Shown one piece after another: positions 9,071 to 17,666 of a stretch of DNA of 64,000 nucleotides. The DNA lies in contig CAYVBY010000001.1 in assembly GCA_964449895.1 (NCBI GenBank), positions 248,001 to 312,000 on the forward strand, written 5' to 3'. The notes beneath the pieces were generated by a model. The model was not told where the DNA came from. It saw only the letters and a list, made by a program, of their open reading frames with translations, and ran no database searches. The DNA is from Intestinibacter sp964449895. GTDB taxonomy: Bacteria; Bacillota; Clostridia; Peptostreptococcales; Peptostreptococcaceae. A program made the position numbers and the translations under genes. Positions within the stretch are counted from its first letter, which is position 1, and the number at the start of each line of letters is the position of its first letter.

Positions 9071-9610
9071 TTATTTTTCAGCTTTTATTTTTACAGAATC
9101 TTCTCCGTCTATCTCTAGAAGTTCTACTGAGATAATTTCTTTTTTAGATGTAGGTACGCTTTTTCCTACATAATCAGCTCTTATTGGAAGTTCTCTATGT
9201 CCTCTATCTACTAGTACTGCAAGTTGTATAGCTCTAGGTCTACCTATATCCATAAGTGCATTTAAAGCAGATCTTACAGTTCTTCCTGTATATAATACAT
9301 CATCTACTAATATAACTATTTTATTATTTATATCGAAATCTATATTTTTTCCTTTTATTACTGGATCTAATTGAAAATTTTTTAAATCATCTCTATATAA
9401 TGTTATATCAATTTCTCCAGCATCTACTTTAGTACCTTCTATTTTTTCTATCTTCTCAGCAATTCTATTTGCTATAGGAATTCCTCTAGTTTTTATGCCA
9501 ATCAATTTAACATCTTCTACACCTTTATTTTTTTCTATTATTTCATGACTTATTCTTGTAATAGCTCTTGCCATTGCTTTATCGTCCATCAATCTTGCTT
9601 TTTCTATCAT
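9071..9610 (-). CDS. pyrR: Bifunctional pyr operon regulator / uracil phosphoribosyltransferase PyrR
   Basis: The 179-residue length is normal for PyrR. The PRPP-binding motif VILVDDVLYTGRTVRSAL is near residues 93-110. The conserved N-terminal region (ALMDDKAMARAITRISHEI type) and SKKEIISVELLEIDG near the end fit the family. PyrR binds UMP-loaded pyr mRNA to attenuate pyrimidine genes and can convert uracil plus PRPP to UMP. No pyr biosynthesis genes and no recognisable PyrR-binding loop are in this window, so it acts elsewhere on the genome. AAAAGGAGGG precedes the ATG. Confidence 0.93.
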   Translation of the reverse strand: MIEKARLMDDKAMARAITRISHEIIEKNKGVEDVKLIGIKTRGIPIANRIAEKIEKIEGTKVDAGEIDITLYRDDLKNFQLDPVIKGKNIDFDINNKIVILVDDVLYTGRTVRSALNALMDIGRPRAIQLAVLVDRGHRELPIRADYVGKSVPTSKKEIISVELLEIDGEDSVKIKAEK

Positions 9611-9667
9611 AAGTTTTCCCTCCTTTTCTAAATATCTATTATATCTATAAATAATTTCCTATATACT

Positions 9668-9701
9668 ATAAAAACTCCCCATCACAAGACAGGAAGTTTA
9701 T
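9668..9701 (-). terminator. Probable terminator of lspA-rluD
   Basis: On the minus strand AAACTTCC and GGGGAGTTT pair around an 11-base loop and are followed by a T-run. It lies between the rluD end and pyrR. Confidence 0.6.
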
Positions 9702-9833
9702 ACTTTTACAAGCAATAAAATAAAGTATATCTATGCCTTATGACATCTCTGTATCAATTAAAGGTATATCTATAGTTTCATATATAATATTTATTAGTAC
9801 TATTATATATATTTTAGTTTTTCTTTTCAATAC

Positions 9834-10778
9834 TTATCTTAATTTACCAAGTATTTCAATAAAATAATCTGGTAAATCTGAATTAAACTCTATATATTTT
9901 TTAGTTGTTGGATGTATAAATCCTAATTTTCTAGCATGTAAAGTTTGTCCTTCACATTTTATTTTTGAATTTTTAGGACCATATACAGTATCTCCCAAAA
10001 GAGGATGACCTATACTAGCCATATGAACTCTTATTTGATGAGTTCTACCTGTTTCTAAAGTAGCCTTCATATGAGTAAAATTTTCATATCTTTTTATTAC
10101 TTCAAAATGAGTAACTGCTCTTTTTCCAGTTTTTACTATCGCCATTTTAAGTCTATCCTTAGGATTTCTTCCTATCGGTTTATCAACTGTTATCTTATCT
10201 TCTTTTACCACTCCATGACATACAAATTCATATTCTCTAGTTATAGAATGATCTTTTAATTGTTCAGCCAATGCGTTATGTGAATTATTATTTTTTGCTA
10301 TCATTAAAATTCCAGATGTATTTTTATCTATTCTATGAACTATACCTGGTCTTATAATACCATTTATAGAAGATAAGTTATCCTTGCAATGATATAAAAT
10401 AGCATTTACTAATGTATTTTCGTAATTACCTGGTGCAGGATGAACAACCATACCTTGTGGCTTATTTATTATTAATAAATCATCATCTTCATAAACTATA
10501 TTTATAGGTATATCTTGAGGTATAATTTCTAAAAGCTTAGGTGCCGGTATTTCTATTATTACTTTATCATCTTCTTTTACTAAATATTTTGCCTTTTCTA
10601 TCTTTTCGTTTACTTTTACTTTTTTATCTTTTATTATCTTTTGAATATAGCTCCTAGACATATCTCCTAATTGCGATGATAAAAATACATCTAGTCTATC
10701 TCCTTCTTCTTCAAATTCTACTATAAATTCTTTTATTTCATCATTAATATTTTTTTCATTATCTATTTTACTTTTCAT
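9834..10778 (-). CDS. rluD: RluA/RluD-family rRNA pseudouridine synthase
   Basis: The protein has an N-terminal S4 RNA-binding domain (GDRLDVFLSSQLGDMSRSYI) followed by a pseudouridine synthase domain with the catalytic HRIDKNTSG near residue 150. It is closest in plan to RluD/YlyB, which isomerises uridines of 23S rRNA helix 69; that specificity is inferred. The open frame extends upstream to a TTG that touches the lspA stop codon, but I place the start at the ATG at 10778, behind AGGGAAAGTG. It follows lspA directly, the usual lspA-rluD operon of Firmicutes. Confidence 0.9.
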   Translation of the reverse strand: MKSKIDNEKNINDEIKEFIVEFEEEGDRLDVFLSSQLGDMSRSYIQKIIKDKKVKVNEKIEKAKYLVKEDDKVIIEIPAPKLLEIIPQDIPINIVYEDDDLLIINKPQGMVVHPAPGNYENTLVNAILYHCKDNLSSINGIIRPGIVHRIDKNTSGILMIAKNNNSHNALAEQLKDHSITREYEFVCHGVVKEDKITVDKPIGRNPKDRLKMAIVKTGKRAVTHFEVIKRYENFTHMKATLETGRTHQIRVHMASIGHPLLGDTVYGPKNSKIKCEGQTLHARKLGFIHPTTKKYIEFNSDLPDYFIEILGKLR

Positions 10779-10802
10779 ATTATTATCACTTTCCCTAATC
10801 AA

Positions 10803-11255
10803 TTATTTTTTAGTCATTTTTAAATCGCCTATAAAAATATATACACATAATAAAATTGTACCTACTACTATAAAACAATCAGCTAAATTAAATACATAAT
10901 TCCATATAAATATAAAATCAAAATAATCTACAACAAAATCTAATCTTATTCTATCTATTAGATTTCCCAACGCTCCTGCTATAATAAGTACAATTGAAAA
11001 TTTGCATAACTTAGAATTTAATTTTTTTGTATGTAAAAAATACAGTCCTACAATAGATGCTATAATAGCCACTATCACAAATATAATTTGGTTGTTTTGA
11101 AACAATCCAAATGCTGCTCCTCTATTTTCGACATAAGTTAAATTAAATATATTATCTATTACGCTTATGCTACCTTTATATTTTAAATCATTTAAAGCCC
11201 AATTTTTTATAATTTGATCTAGAGCTATTAAAATTGCTATTATTATTTCGTACAT
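10803..11255 (-). CDS. lspA: Signal peptidase II (lipoprotein signal peptidase)
   Basis: The 150 residues have four membrane helices. Both catalytic aspartate boxes of LspA are present: GNLIDRIRLDFVVDYFDF near residues 108-125 and FNLADCFIVVGT near 133-144. It cleaves signal peptides of prolipoproteins before the lipidated cysteine; candidate substrates in this window are the lipoproteins at 45.9 and 58.7 kb. A strong AGGAGGG precedes ATG. It is the first gene of the lspA-rluD unit. Confidence 0.95.
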   Translation of the reverse strand: MYEIIIAILIALDQIIKNWALNDLKYKGSISVIDNIFNLTYVENRGAAFGLFQNNQIIFVIVAIIASIVGLYFLHTKKLNSKLCKFSIVLIIAGALGNLIDRIRLDFVVDYFDFIFIWNYVFNLADCFIVVGTILLCVYIFIGDLKMTKK

Positions 11256-11353
11256 TAAGCCCTCCTAAAAAGTATTTTTACATTATTATACCTAAAAAAT
11301 ATATTTTATTAAAGAGATGACAATAAGTTTATTCAAATGTATTAAATTATAAA

Positions 11354-12100
11354 TTATTTATTTAGATGTTCTATAAGTTCAGATATAGTTACAAATTTAT
11401 ATCCTTTTTCCTTTAACTTTGGAATTACTATTTCTAAAGTCTCAATAGTTTGTGATTTGTCATTTCTAACAGTATTATAATCGTGAAGTATTACAATATT
11501 TCCATTTTGAATTTTATTTTCTATAGTATTTACCATAGTATCTACTCCTGGATTTGACCAATCCCTAACATCTATATTTGACCATAGTATAATATTCATA
11601 TTGTTTTCTTTTATCACTTTACATAATTCTTTATTTAAGGCTCTATATGGAGGTCTAAATAATGTAGGATATTTACCTGTAACAGATTTTATTACTTCTT
11701 GAGTTTTAGTGACTTCTTGTTGTATTTCCCAATAATTTTTCTTAAGTGCATTTATATGGGTAAATGTATGATTTCCTATTTCATGACCTTCCTCAATTTG
11801 TCTTTTTATTATATCTTTATGATTAGCAACTTTTTCTCCAATTATAAAAAAAGTAGCTTTTACATTATATTTTTTTAAAATATCTAAAATTTGAGGCGTA
11901 AAAACCTCATCTGGACCATCATCAAATGTAAGTGCAATTACTTTTTCATCTTCATTTCCTTTGTTGATTATTATATCCTCATAATCATATTTATAACTAT
12001 CTGATGAAGTACTCTTATCATTTTCTGCATAGCTAGCCATACAAATTCCGCAAAATCCCATTACAAATAAAATTATTAAGGTATAAAAAACTTTTTTCAT
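11354..12100 (-). CDS. Polysaccharide deacetylase (NodB homology domain), secreted or anchored
   Basis: The 248 residues start with a hydrophobic signal or anchor (about 5-23). The NodB/CE4 metal-dependent deacetylase domain follows with its motifs in order: TFDDGPD (about 59-65), GNHTFTH (about 112-118, metal histidines), FRPPYR (about 149-154), WSNIDVRDW (about 173-181) and ILHDYN (about 208-213). Relatives remove acetyl groups from peptidoglycan or other cell-wall glycans, and Bacillus PdaA/PdaB act in sporulation. The precise substrate cannot be told here. It is a single-gene unit transcribed away from leuS. Confidence 0.9.
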   Translation of the reverse strand: MKKVFYTLIILFVMGFCGICMASYAENDKSTSSDSYKYDYEDIIINKGNEDEKVIALTFDDGPDEVFTPQILDILKKYNVKATFFIIGEKVANHKDIIKRQIEEGHEIGNHTFTHINALKKNYWEIQQEVTKTQEVIKSVTGKYPTLFRPPYRALNKELCKVIKENNMNIILWSNIDVRDWSNPGVDTMVNTIENKIQNGNIVILHDYNTVRNDKSQTIETLEIVIPKLKEKGYKFVTISELIEHLNK

Positions 12101-12233
12101 TTTAAAACCTCTTTTCTATCTACTATTTTTCGTAAATATTTTATTTTAAGTTATTTTGCCCATATTTTTATTTTTACTTATATATTTTTATAAAGAAATA
12201 TTTATTCTTAAAATCTTTTTAAACATAGATTTC

Positions 12234-12268
12234 TAAAAAAAAGGATGTCGCATTGCAACATCCTTTAC
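12234..12268 (-). terminator. Terminator of leuS
   Basis: AAGGATGT and ACATCCTT form an 8-bp stem around CGCATTGCA, followed on the minus strand by a run of eight T. Confidence 0.85.
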
Positions 12269-12287
12269 ATTTATAATATTATAATTT

Positions 12288-13034
12288 TTATTTTACAACT
12301 ATATTAACTAATTTTTTAGGTATACAAACAACTTTAACTATAGTTTTACCTTCTACTAAAGCTTTTACTTTTTCGTTTTCTAAAGCAATTTTTTCCATAT
12401 CTTCTTTAGATGTATTTGCATCTAAGCTTAATTTTGCTCTTACTTTACCATTAACTTGAACTACTACTTCTACTTCTTCTTTAACTAAAGCAGTTTCATC
12501 AAATTTTGGCCAGCTTATATCAAATATACTTCCTTCTTTACCTATCATTTGCCATAATTCTTCCCCTACATGTGGTGTAAATGGAGCAATTATAGTTACT
12601 ATGCTTTCGATACCTTCTTTGATTATTCCATCATTTCTAGTATCTAATTCTTTGTATTTGTACATTTCGTTTATTAATTCCATTAATGCTGCTATAGCAG
12701 TATTAAATCCGAATTTTTCACTTAATTCTTCAGTAACTTTTTTAAGTGTAGAATGTATAGTATATCTCATAGCTTTATCTTCTTTAGTTGTAGCTTTTAC
12801 TTCAACATCAGATTTTACTATGTCTTTTAATTCGTCTACTAATCTATAAACTCTATTTAAGAATCTAAAGCATCCTTCAACACCTTGTTCTGACCAGTCT
12901 AAGTCTCTTTCTGGTGGGGCAGCAAATAATACGAATAATCTAGCAGTATCGGCACCGTATTCATCTATTATTTCCATTGGTGAAACTGTATTACCTTTAG
13001 ATTTACTCATTTTGCTACCATCCATAAGTACCAT
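12288..13034 (-). CDS. leuS: Leucyl-tRNA synthetase, C-terminal part (separated by frameshift)
   Basis: This 248-residue frame continues LeuRS directly after the break. It opens with MVLMDGSKMSKSKGNTVSP, which contains the class I KMSKS loop, and then covers the anticodon-binding helical bundle and the C-terminal tRNA-binding domain (VVVQVNGKVRAKLSLD). The first ATG has no properly spaced ribosome binding site (AAGG abuts it), so independent translation looks weak. Together with the frame at 13007-14704 it makes one LeuRS of normal length (about 810 residues). Confidence 0.85.
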   Translation of the reverse strand: MVLMDGSKMSKSKGNTVSPMEIIDEYGADTARLFVLFAAPPERDLDWSEQGVEGCFRFLNRVYRLVDELKDIVKSDVEVKATTKEDKAMRYTIHSTLKKVTEELSEKFGFNTAIAALMELINEMYKYKELDTRNDGIIKEGIESIVTIIAPFTPHVGEELWQMIGKEGSIFDISWPKFDETALVKEEVEVVVQVNGKVRAKLSLDANTSKEDMEKIALENEKVKALVEGKTIVKVVCIPKKLVNIVVK

Positions 13035-14704
13035 ACCTTGAGTAAGTTTTTAAATGGTTCATCAAAGTCTAACATTCCAACTTTCTTTAATCCTTTTACA
13101 AAGAATCTAGCGTAAAGTAGATGCATTATAGCATGTTCTACACCACCGATGTATTGGTCTACTGGCATCCATTTATTTACTACTTCTGAATCAAACATTT
13201 GATCTTGATTTTTGTTATCTATATATCTTAAGAAATACCAAGATGAATCAACAAATGTATCCATAGTATCAACTTCTCTTTTAGCTACTTTTCCACAACA
13301 TGGGCATGTAGTAGTTTGGAAAGTTTCAGAAGTTGTAAGTGGAGATTCCCCTTTACCTGTAAATTCTACATCTGTTGGAAGTAATATTGGTAAATCTTCT
13401 TTCTTAACTGGTACTACACCACAATCTTCACAATAAACCATTGGTATTGGAACTCCCCAATATCTTTGTCTTGATACTAACCAGTCTCTTAATCTATAAT
13501 TAACTGTCTTTTTACCTCTACCTTCTTTAGCAAGTTTTTCAACTATTTTGTCCATAGCTTCTTTTGCATCCATGCCGTTAAATTCTTCTGAATTTATCAT
13601 TTTGTTGTCTTCGTCTATTACTGGTATTATGTCTAAATTGTATTTTTTAGCGAAATCTTCATCTCTTTCATCGTGTGCTGGAACGGCCATTATAGCACCA
13701 GTACCATAATCAAGTAAGATATAGTTAGCTATCCAAAGAGGTACTTTTTTACCATTTACAGGATTTATTACATATTTTCCTATAAACATACCTTCTTTTT
13801 CTGCATCTGCTGCAGTTCTTTCTATTTCAGTTTTAGTATGCATTTTTCTAACGAATTCATCTACTTTAGCTTCGTATTCAGTTCCTGCTACTAATTCTTT
13901 AACAAGTGGACTTTCTGGAGCTAAACACATAAATGTTACACCATAAGTAGTATCTGGTCTAGTAGTATAAACTACCATTTTTTCATCTGAACCATCTATG
14001 TCAAATATTAATTCAGCACCATGAGATTTTCCAATCCAGTTTCTTTGCATTATTTTAACTTTTTCTGGCCATCCATCTAATTTGTCTAAGTCATTTAATA
14101 ATTCTTCTGCAAATTCAGTAGTTTTGAAGTACCATTGTTCTAATTCTTTCTTTTCAACTACTGTTTTACATCTTTCACATTGACCGCCTACAACTTGTTC
14201 ATTTGCAAGAACAGTTTCACAAGATGGACACCAGTTTACATAAGATTTTTTCTTGTAAGCAAGACCAGCTTCAAAGAATTTTATAAATATTTCTTGTGTA
14301 AATTTGTAGTAATCAGGATTTGAAGTAGCTAATTCTCTTTCCCAGTCATAGCTAAGTCCTAATAATTTTAATTGTTGTTTCATATCATCTATATTTTCAT
14401 AAGTCCATTTTGCTGGATGTATTCCATGTTTTATAGCTGCATTTTCTGCTGGAAGACCGAATGAATCCCATCCCATTGGATGTAAAACATTGTATCCTTC
14501 CATTTTTTTGAATCTTGCAACAACATCACCTATAGAATAGTTTCTAACATGTCCCATATGAATTTTTCCAGATGGATATGGGAACATTTCTAGTGTGTAG
14601 TATAAAGGTTTTGAAGTATCTCTAGTGTCAGTTTTATATTGATTTGTTTCTTCCCATTTTTTTTGCCATTTAGCTTCTACATTTTTAAAATTATAAACGC
14701 TCAT
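13007..14704 (-). CDS. leuS: Leucyl-tRNA synthetase, N-terminal part (truncated by frameshift)
   Basis: The 565 residues hold the Rossmann fold with the HIGH-type motif HMGH (49-52), a zinc-ribbon cysteine set (CPSCETV and CERCKTV), the CP1 editing domain (about 220-400) and a second cysteine set (CEDCG, CPCCGK). The frame leaves LeuRS after DEPFKNLL and ends with the foreign tail KVWYLWMVAK and TGA. The missing part lies in the next frame. It is preceded by a T-box leader with a leucine specifier. LeuRS is essential, so either the sequence has an error, the break is recent, or another leuS exists. Confidence 0.88.
   Translation of the reverse strand: MSVYNFKNVEAKWQKKWEETNQYKTDTRDTSKPLYYTLEMFPYPSGKIHMGHVRNYSIGDVVARFKKMEGYNVLHPMGWDSFGLPAENAAIKHGIHPAKWTYENIDDMKQQLKLLGLSYDWERELATSNPDYYKFTQEIFIKFFEAGLAYKKKSYVNWCPSCETVLANEQVVGGQCERCKTVVEKKELEQWYFKTTEFAEELLNDLDKLDGWPEKVKIMQRNWIGKSHGAELIFDIDGSDEKMVVYTTRPDTTYGVTFMCLAPESPLVKELVAGTEYEAKVDEFVRKMHTKTEIERTAADAEKEGMFIGKYVINPVNGKKVPLWIANYILLDYGTGAIMAVPAHDERDEDFAKKYNLDIIPVIDEDNKMINSEEFNGMDAKEAMDKIVEKLAKEGRGKKTVNYRLRDWLVSRQRYWGVPIPMVYCEDCGVVPVKKEDLPILLPTDVEFTGKGESPLTTSETFQTTTCPCCGKVAKREVDTMDTFVDSSWYFLRYIDNKNQDQMFDSEVVNKWMPVDQYIGGVEHAIMHLLYARFFVKGLKKVGMLDFDEPFKNLLKVWYLWMVAK
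13036..13048 (-). other. Frameshift site in leuS (apparent loss of one TTAC unit)
   Basis: The minus strand reads AAC TTA CTC AAG G. Relatives are expected to encode N-L-L-T-Q-G here; AAC TTA CTT ACT CAA GGT would do so and contains TTAC twice in tandem. Removing one TTAC gives exactly the observed bases. The repair is an inference, but it restores an unbroken LeuRS. Confidence 0.75.
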
Positions 14705-14754
14705 TACCTTACCTCCTAGTGTATTTCATTGATGACTTTATTATTATTCCTAAA

Positions 14755-14995
14755 AAACAAAAATCCTCGCCCCTAAACAATAATTGTTTAGGGACGAGGA
14801 TATATATTCTTCGCGGTACCACCCTAATTGATCTTTACAAAAAAAGACCCACTTAGATAGTCTTTAAGCCAACTACGGCCAAATAATTATTTACTAACAA
14901 GTTCAGAAATATTATTTAACTAATTCACACCTACCATTAGTTCTCTGAATAAACTCTATTACCTACTACTTTAGTTTATTTGACAAATTTTCTAA
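14755..14995 (-). promoter_or_regulatory. T-box leader of leuS (leucine specific)
   Basis: The conserved T-box antiterminator sequence GGTGGTACCGCG is on the minus strand (around 14812-14823). A strong terminator follows, with a stem of CCTCGTCCCTAAACAAT pairing with ATTGTTTAGGGGCGAGG and then TTTTT (14758-14803). Upstream is a Stem I region. Its specifier loop reads CTGAACTTGTTAG with the Leu codon CTT at 14899-14901. Uncharged tRNA-Leu would pair with CTT and the UGG bulge, favouring antitermination. This fills most of the 322-base gap 14705-15026. Confidence 0.9.
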
Positions 14996-15014
14996 ATTTT
15001 CGCTATAATATAAT

Positions 15015-15043
15015 ATGTTATCATATTTAATTTAAAGTGTCAA
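15015..15043 (-). promoter_or_regulatory. Sigma-A-type promoter for the T-box/leuS transcript
   Basis: TTGACA (15043-15038) and TAACAT (15020-15015) are 17 bases apart on the minus strand, with TG upstream of the -10 giving an extended -10 look. The -35 lies inside the last codons of rsfS. Confidence 0.6.
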
Positions 15044-15377
15044 CATCTACGTATGGAGCATCCTTCCATAATTTTTCAAGATTATAGAATCCTCTATGCT
15101 CTTCATCAAATACATGTACTATTATATCTCCATAATCAAGTAATATCCAACTTTGTGTATCATATCCTTCTTTAGCTCTAGGCTCTATACTAGCCTCAGT
15201 TAATGCATCTTGTACACTATCAGCTATTGCTTTAACTTGTCTAGATGAAGATCCTGTAGCTATTATAAAATAATCACAAAGACTAGAAACTTTTCCTATA
15301 TTGATTATAGCTATATCTTGACCTAATTTATCATCAATTGCATCGTATGCAACTTTTACCATTTGTTCAACTGTCAT
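15027..15377 (-). CDS. rsfS: Ribosomal silencing factor RsfS
   Basis: This is a 116-residue RsfS/Iojap/DUF143 protein. The family core is plain: LCDYFIIATGSSSRQVKAIA (about 33-52) and GYDTQSWILLDYGDIIVHVF (about 81-100). RsfS binds ribosomal protein L14 on the 50S subunit and blocks subunit joining when nutrients are short. GAGAGGT precedes the ATG. It is the last gene of nadD-yqeK-rsfS, the usual Firmicute order, with a repeat element in the 178-base space after yqeK. Confidence 0.94.
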   Translation of the reverse strand: MTVEQMVKVAYDAIDDKLGQDIAIINIGKVSSLCDYFIIATGSSSRQVKAIADSVQDALTEASIEPRAKEGYDTQSWILLDYGDIIVHVFDEEHRGFYNLEKLWKDAPYVDVDTLN

Positions 15378-15395
15378 ACATTTACCTCTCTTTCA

Positions 15396-15499
15396 TAAAA
15401 AATCTGTATTTTAAGTATCTATAATAATAATTTTTTGAAATACATATCGAAAGTTATATTTACTAAAAGTCTATAAAGTAATATGATTTCTTATGTATT
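15396..15499 (-). repeat. Two-hairpin intergenic repeat, copy D
   Basis: On the minus strand the outer stem is AATACATA with TATGTATT. Copy A has AACACAT with ATGTGTT, so a C-G pair there is a T-A pair here. An imperfect inner stem starts GAAATCATATT, and a second hairpin pairs AAAAAAT with ATTTTTT. The sequence between them (ATTATAGAT, TTAAAATA) also aligns with copy A. It lies between yqeK and rsfS. Confidence 0.55.
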
Positions 15500-15555
15500 A
15501 TAAAAAATAAAATATTTATTAATTATATCATAATATTTTACTTAAACCAATAAAT

Positions 15556-16149
15556 TTACATATTTTCTTGCATAAGGTAATTTCTTGCAATTACACTCCT
15601 TGGATGAATTAATTGGTTGTTTTCTATAACAAATTTTATAGTGTTATTATATGAAGTAATTATTGCTTTATTTAATTGTCCCGAAAAAGATAATTCTCTA
15701 AGATAATCTACTCCGGGAAAATTTCTACCTTCTTCAATCATATCGGCTATAAATATTATTTTTTCTAATATTGTCATATCATCTCTTCCAGTCGTATGAT
15801 ATCTTACTGCATTTATTATATCCATATCTTGTATATTAAATACATCTTGAATTACATAAGATCCAATAACACTATGAGATAAAGCTATATTATCTACTTC
15901 CATAGGATCTAGTATTATATCGTATTTTTTAATATACGCATCAATTTGATCTTTTGTAAAGTATTTTGCACAATCATGTACAAGGCCTGCTAAATAAGCC
16001 TTATCCTTATCAATATATCCATATATTTCACTTAATTTTACTGCACATTCTGCTACATTTATAGAATGCTTTAGTCTATTTGGTTTTAACATCTTTTTTA
16101 ATTGTTCTATTATTTTTTCTATATCCAAATTATTCATCTCCAAGCCCAT
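15556..16149 (-). CDS. yqeK: HD-domain bis(5'-nucleosyl)-tetraphosphatase YqeK
   Basis: The 197 residues form an HD-superfamily hydrolase. The metal residues are seen in RLKHSINVAECA (His), LVHDCAKYF (HD pair near residue 52), ALSHSVIG and AVRYHTTG. YqeK proteins split Ap4A symmetrically into two ADP. The frame overlaps the 3' end of nadD by 20 bases, so translation is probably coupled. The ATG four codons in (16137) is an alternative start but has GGAG directly against it. Confidence 0.9.
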   Translation of the reverse strand: MGLEMNNLDIEKIIEQLKKMLKPNRLKHSINVAECAVKLSEIYGYIDKDKAYLAGLVHDCAKYFTKDQIDAYIKKYDIILDPMEVDNIALSHSVIGSYVIQDVFNIQDMDIINAVRYHTTGRDDMTILEKIIFIADMIEEGRNFPGVDYLRELSFSGQLNKAIITSYNNTIKFVIENNQLIHPRSVIARNYLMQENM

Positions 16150-16819
16150 ATAAATTCTTTTCCATTATATATCTCTCTACACTTTCTGGAACTAAATATC
16201 TTATAGAATTACCTCTTTTTAGTTGATCTCTTATATATGTAGAAGATATATCTAAAGATGGAACATACACACTTATTATATTAGCATTATATTTTCTTTC
16301 AAGATTTTCTATTTTATCTTGTGCTGTAAGTAAACTTATCCCAGGTCTAGTTGCTGCTATAAATGTTGCTAATCTAAAGTTCTCCTCTACATCCTTCCAT
16401 TCTTCTAAATCACAAATAGCATCTGCTCCTGTTATAAAGAAAAATTCAGCAGTTGGATAATTTGCTTTTAAATATCTAAGTGTATCTACTGTATATGTCT
16501 TTCCTTTTTTTTCAATTTCAGTATTAAATGCTAGAAAATCTTTATTTTTATTAATAGCTAATAACACCATATTATATCTGTCATATTTATTAGTAATATT
16601 CCATAATTTATGCGGTGGATCACCAGCTGGTATAAGTATTATTTTGTCTAATTTATATTTACATCTAATAAATTCTACTGTTGCTAAATGTGCATAGTGT
16701 ATAGGGTCAAATGTACCACCTAAAACACCTACTCTAAGTCCGTCGTAATTTTTTTCAAAATCTGCTATCTTATCATTATTGCAAAATGTTGATTCGATAA
16801 CTAAATCATAAACGCTCAT
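16130..16819 (-). CDS. nadD: Nicotinate-nucleotide adenylyltransferase NadD
   Basis: The protein joins nicotinate mononucleotide and ATP to make NaAD in NAD synthesis. The nucleotidyltransferase motif GGTFDPIHYAHL is near residues 34-45, FITGADAI near 125, and the second signature SSTYIRDQLKRG near 193 (the ISSTxIR motif). The 229 residues include about 28 extra at the N-terminus compared with family members that begin just before VGVLGGTFDP. The start is supported by AAGGAG 7 bases before ATG. It heads nadD-yqeK-rsfS. Confidence 0.93.
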   Translation of the reverse strand: MSVYDLVIESTFCNNDKIADFEKNYDGLRVGVLGGTFDPIHYAHLATVEFIRCKYKLDKIILIPAGDPPHKLWNITNKYDRYNMVLLAINKNKDFLAFNTEIEKKGKTYTVDTLRYLKANYPTAEFFFITGADAICDLEEWKDVEENFRLATFIAATRPGISLLTAQDKIENLERKYNANIISVYVPSLDISSTYIRDQLKRGNSIRYLVPESVERYIMEKNLYGLGDE

Positions 16820-16876
16820 TCATTTTCTCCTTTTTATATCAAATATATATAGTATTATATCATCTTTAATTAATTA

Positions 16877-16976
16877 AGTAAGTAAGAAAATCTATAATCT
16901 AAGTTTCATTAAAATATATCTACAAAATTATATCTATATATAATTTTTAAATGATTATTTTCTGTCAATAATTTAT
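16877..16976 (-). repeat. Possible degenerate copy E of the two-hairpin repeat
   Basis: On the minus strand TCATTTAAAAATT, followed by TAGATATAATTTT and later ATTATAGATTTTC, recalls copies A and B, but the stems are poor. It sits in the divergent gap between nadD and recX and may be only AT-rich chance similarity. Confidence 0.3.
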
Positions 16977-17010
16977 AATATAAATGCTAGAAAAGATAAG
17001 GAGATTAATT

Positions 17011-17652
17011 ATGGCAATTATAACAAAAATAGAATCTCAAAAGAGAAATAACGACAGAGTAAATATATATGTAGATGAAAAGTTTTTTATCGCAATCTAC
17101 AAGGAATTAGTATTTTCCTTTAACCTAAAAAAAGGGCAAGAAATAGATACAAATAATTTGAAAGCTATTTTAGAAGACGAAATGTATATGAAAGCTAAAA
17201 ACAAAGCACTAAATATACTTTCTAAATCAAGTCAATCAGAAAAACAAATAAGACAAAAACTTTCTAACGATTTTGAAGAACATATTATCGATAGAGTTAT
17301 AGAGTTTTTAGAAAAATATAAATTTATAGATGATGAAGATCTTGCCACTAGAATAGTGAATACAAATATAAATTTAAATAAATACGGCAAAAATAAAATA
17401 AAACAAAATCTATACAATAAAGGTATCGATAAATCTATAATTGAGCAAACAATAGATGAAATAGATTCTGATAAAGAATTTGAAAATGCCCTTTACCTAG
17501 GTAAGAAAAGATTTAACAGATTAAAAAATGAAGATTCAAAAAAAGCCTATCAAAAAATAGGTAATCATTTAGCTTACAAAGGATTTAATTATGATATAAT
17601 AAAAAAAGTACTAAACAGATTATTTAAAGATATTGATGAATATTCTTGTTAA
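17011..17652 (+). CDS. recX: Regulatory protein RecX
   Basis: RecX binds RecA filaments and limits their activity. The protein is made of three-helix RecX repeats, with family patterns such as SSQSEKQIRQKLS, YKFIDDEDLATRIVN and KAYQKIGNHLAYKGFNYDIIKKVLNRL. An N-terminal strand-rich segment (ITKIESQKRNNDRVNIYVDE) is common in Firmicute RecX. The frame opens at 16984, but ATG at 17011 has AAGGAG at proper distance and is chosen. A 28-codon gene follows after 14 bases. Confidence 0.9.
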   Translation: MAIITKIESQKRNNDRVNIYVDEKFFIAIYKELVFSFNLKKGQEIDTNNLKAILEDEMYMKAKNKALNILSKSSQSEKQIRQKLSNDFEEHIIDRVIEFLEKYKFIDDEDLATRIVNTNINLNKYGKNKIKQNLYNKGIDKSIIEQTIDEIDSDKEFENALYLGKKRFNRLKNEDSKKAYQKIGNHLAYKGFNYDIIKKVLNRLFKDIDEYSC

Positions 17653-17666
17653 TCGGAGGTAAAAAT

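Noticed and set aside
6898..9610. Gabija or another two-gene OLD system
   Set aside because: No UvrD-like helicase or second defence gene is next to the OLD gene; the next gene upstream is a normal pyrR.
9611..9833. PyrR-binding attenuator in front of pyrR
   Set aside because: The conserved anti-antiterminator loop sequence was not found; the one hairpin here is explained as the rluD terminator.
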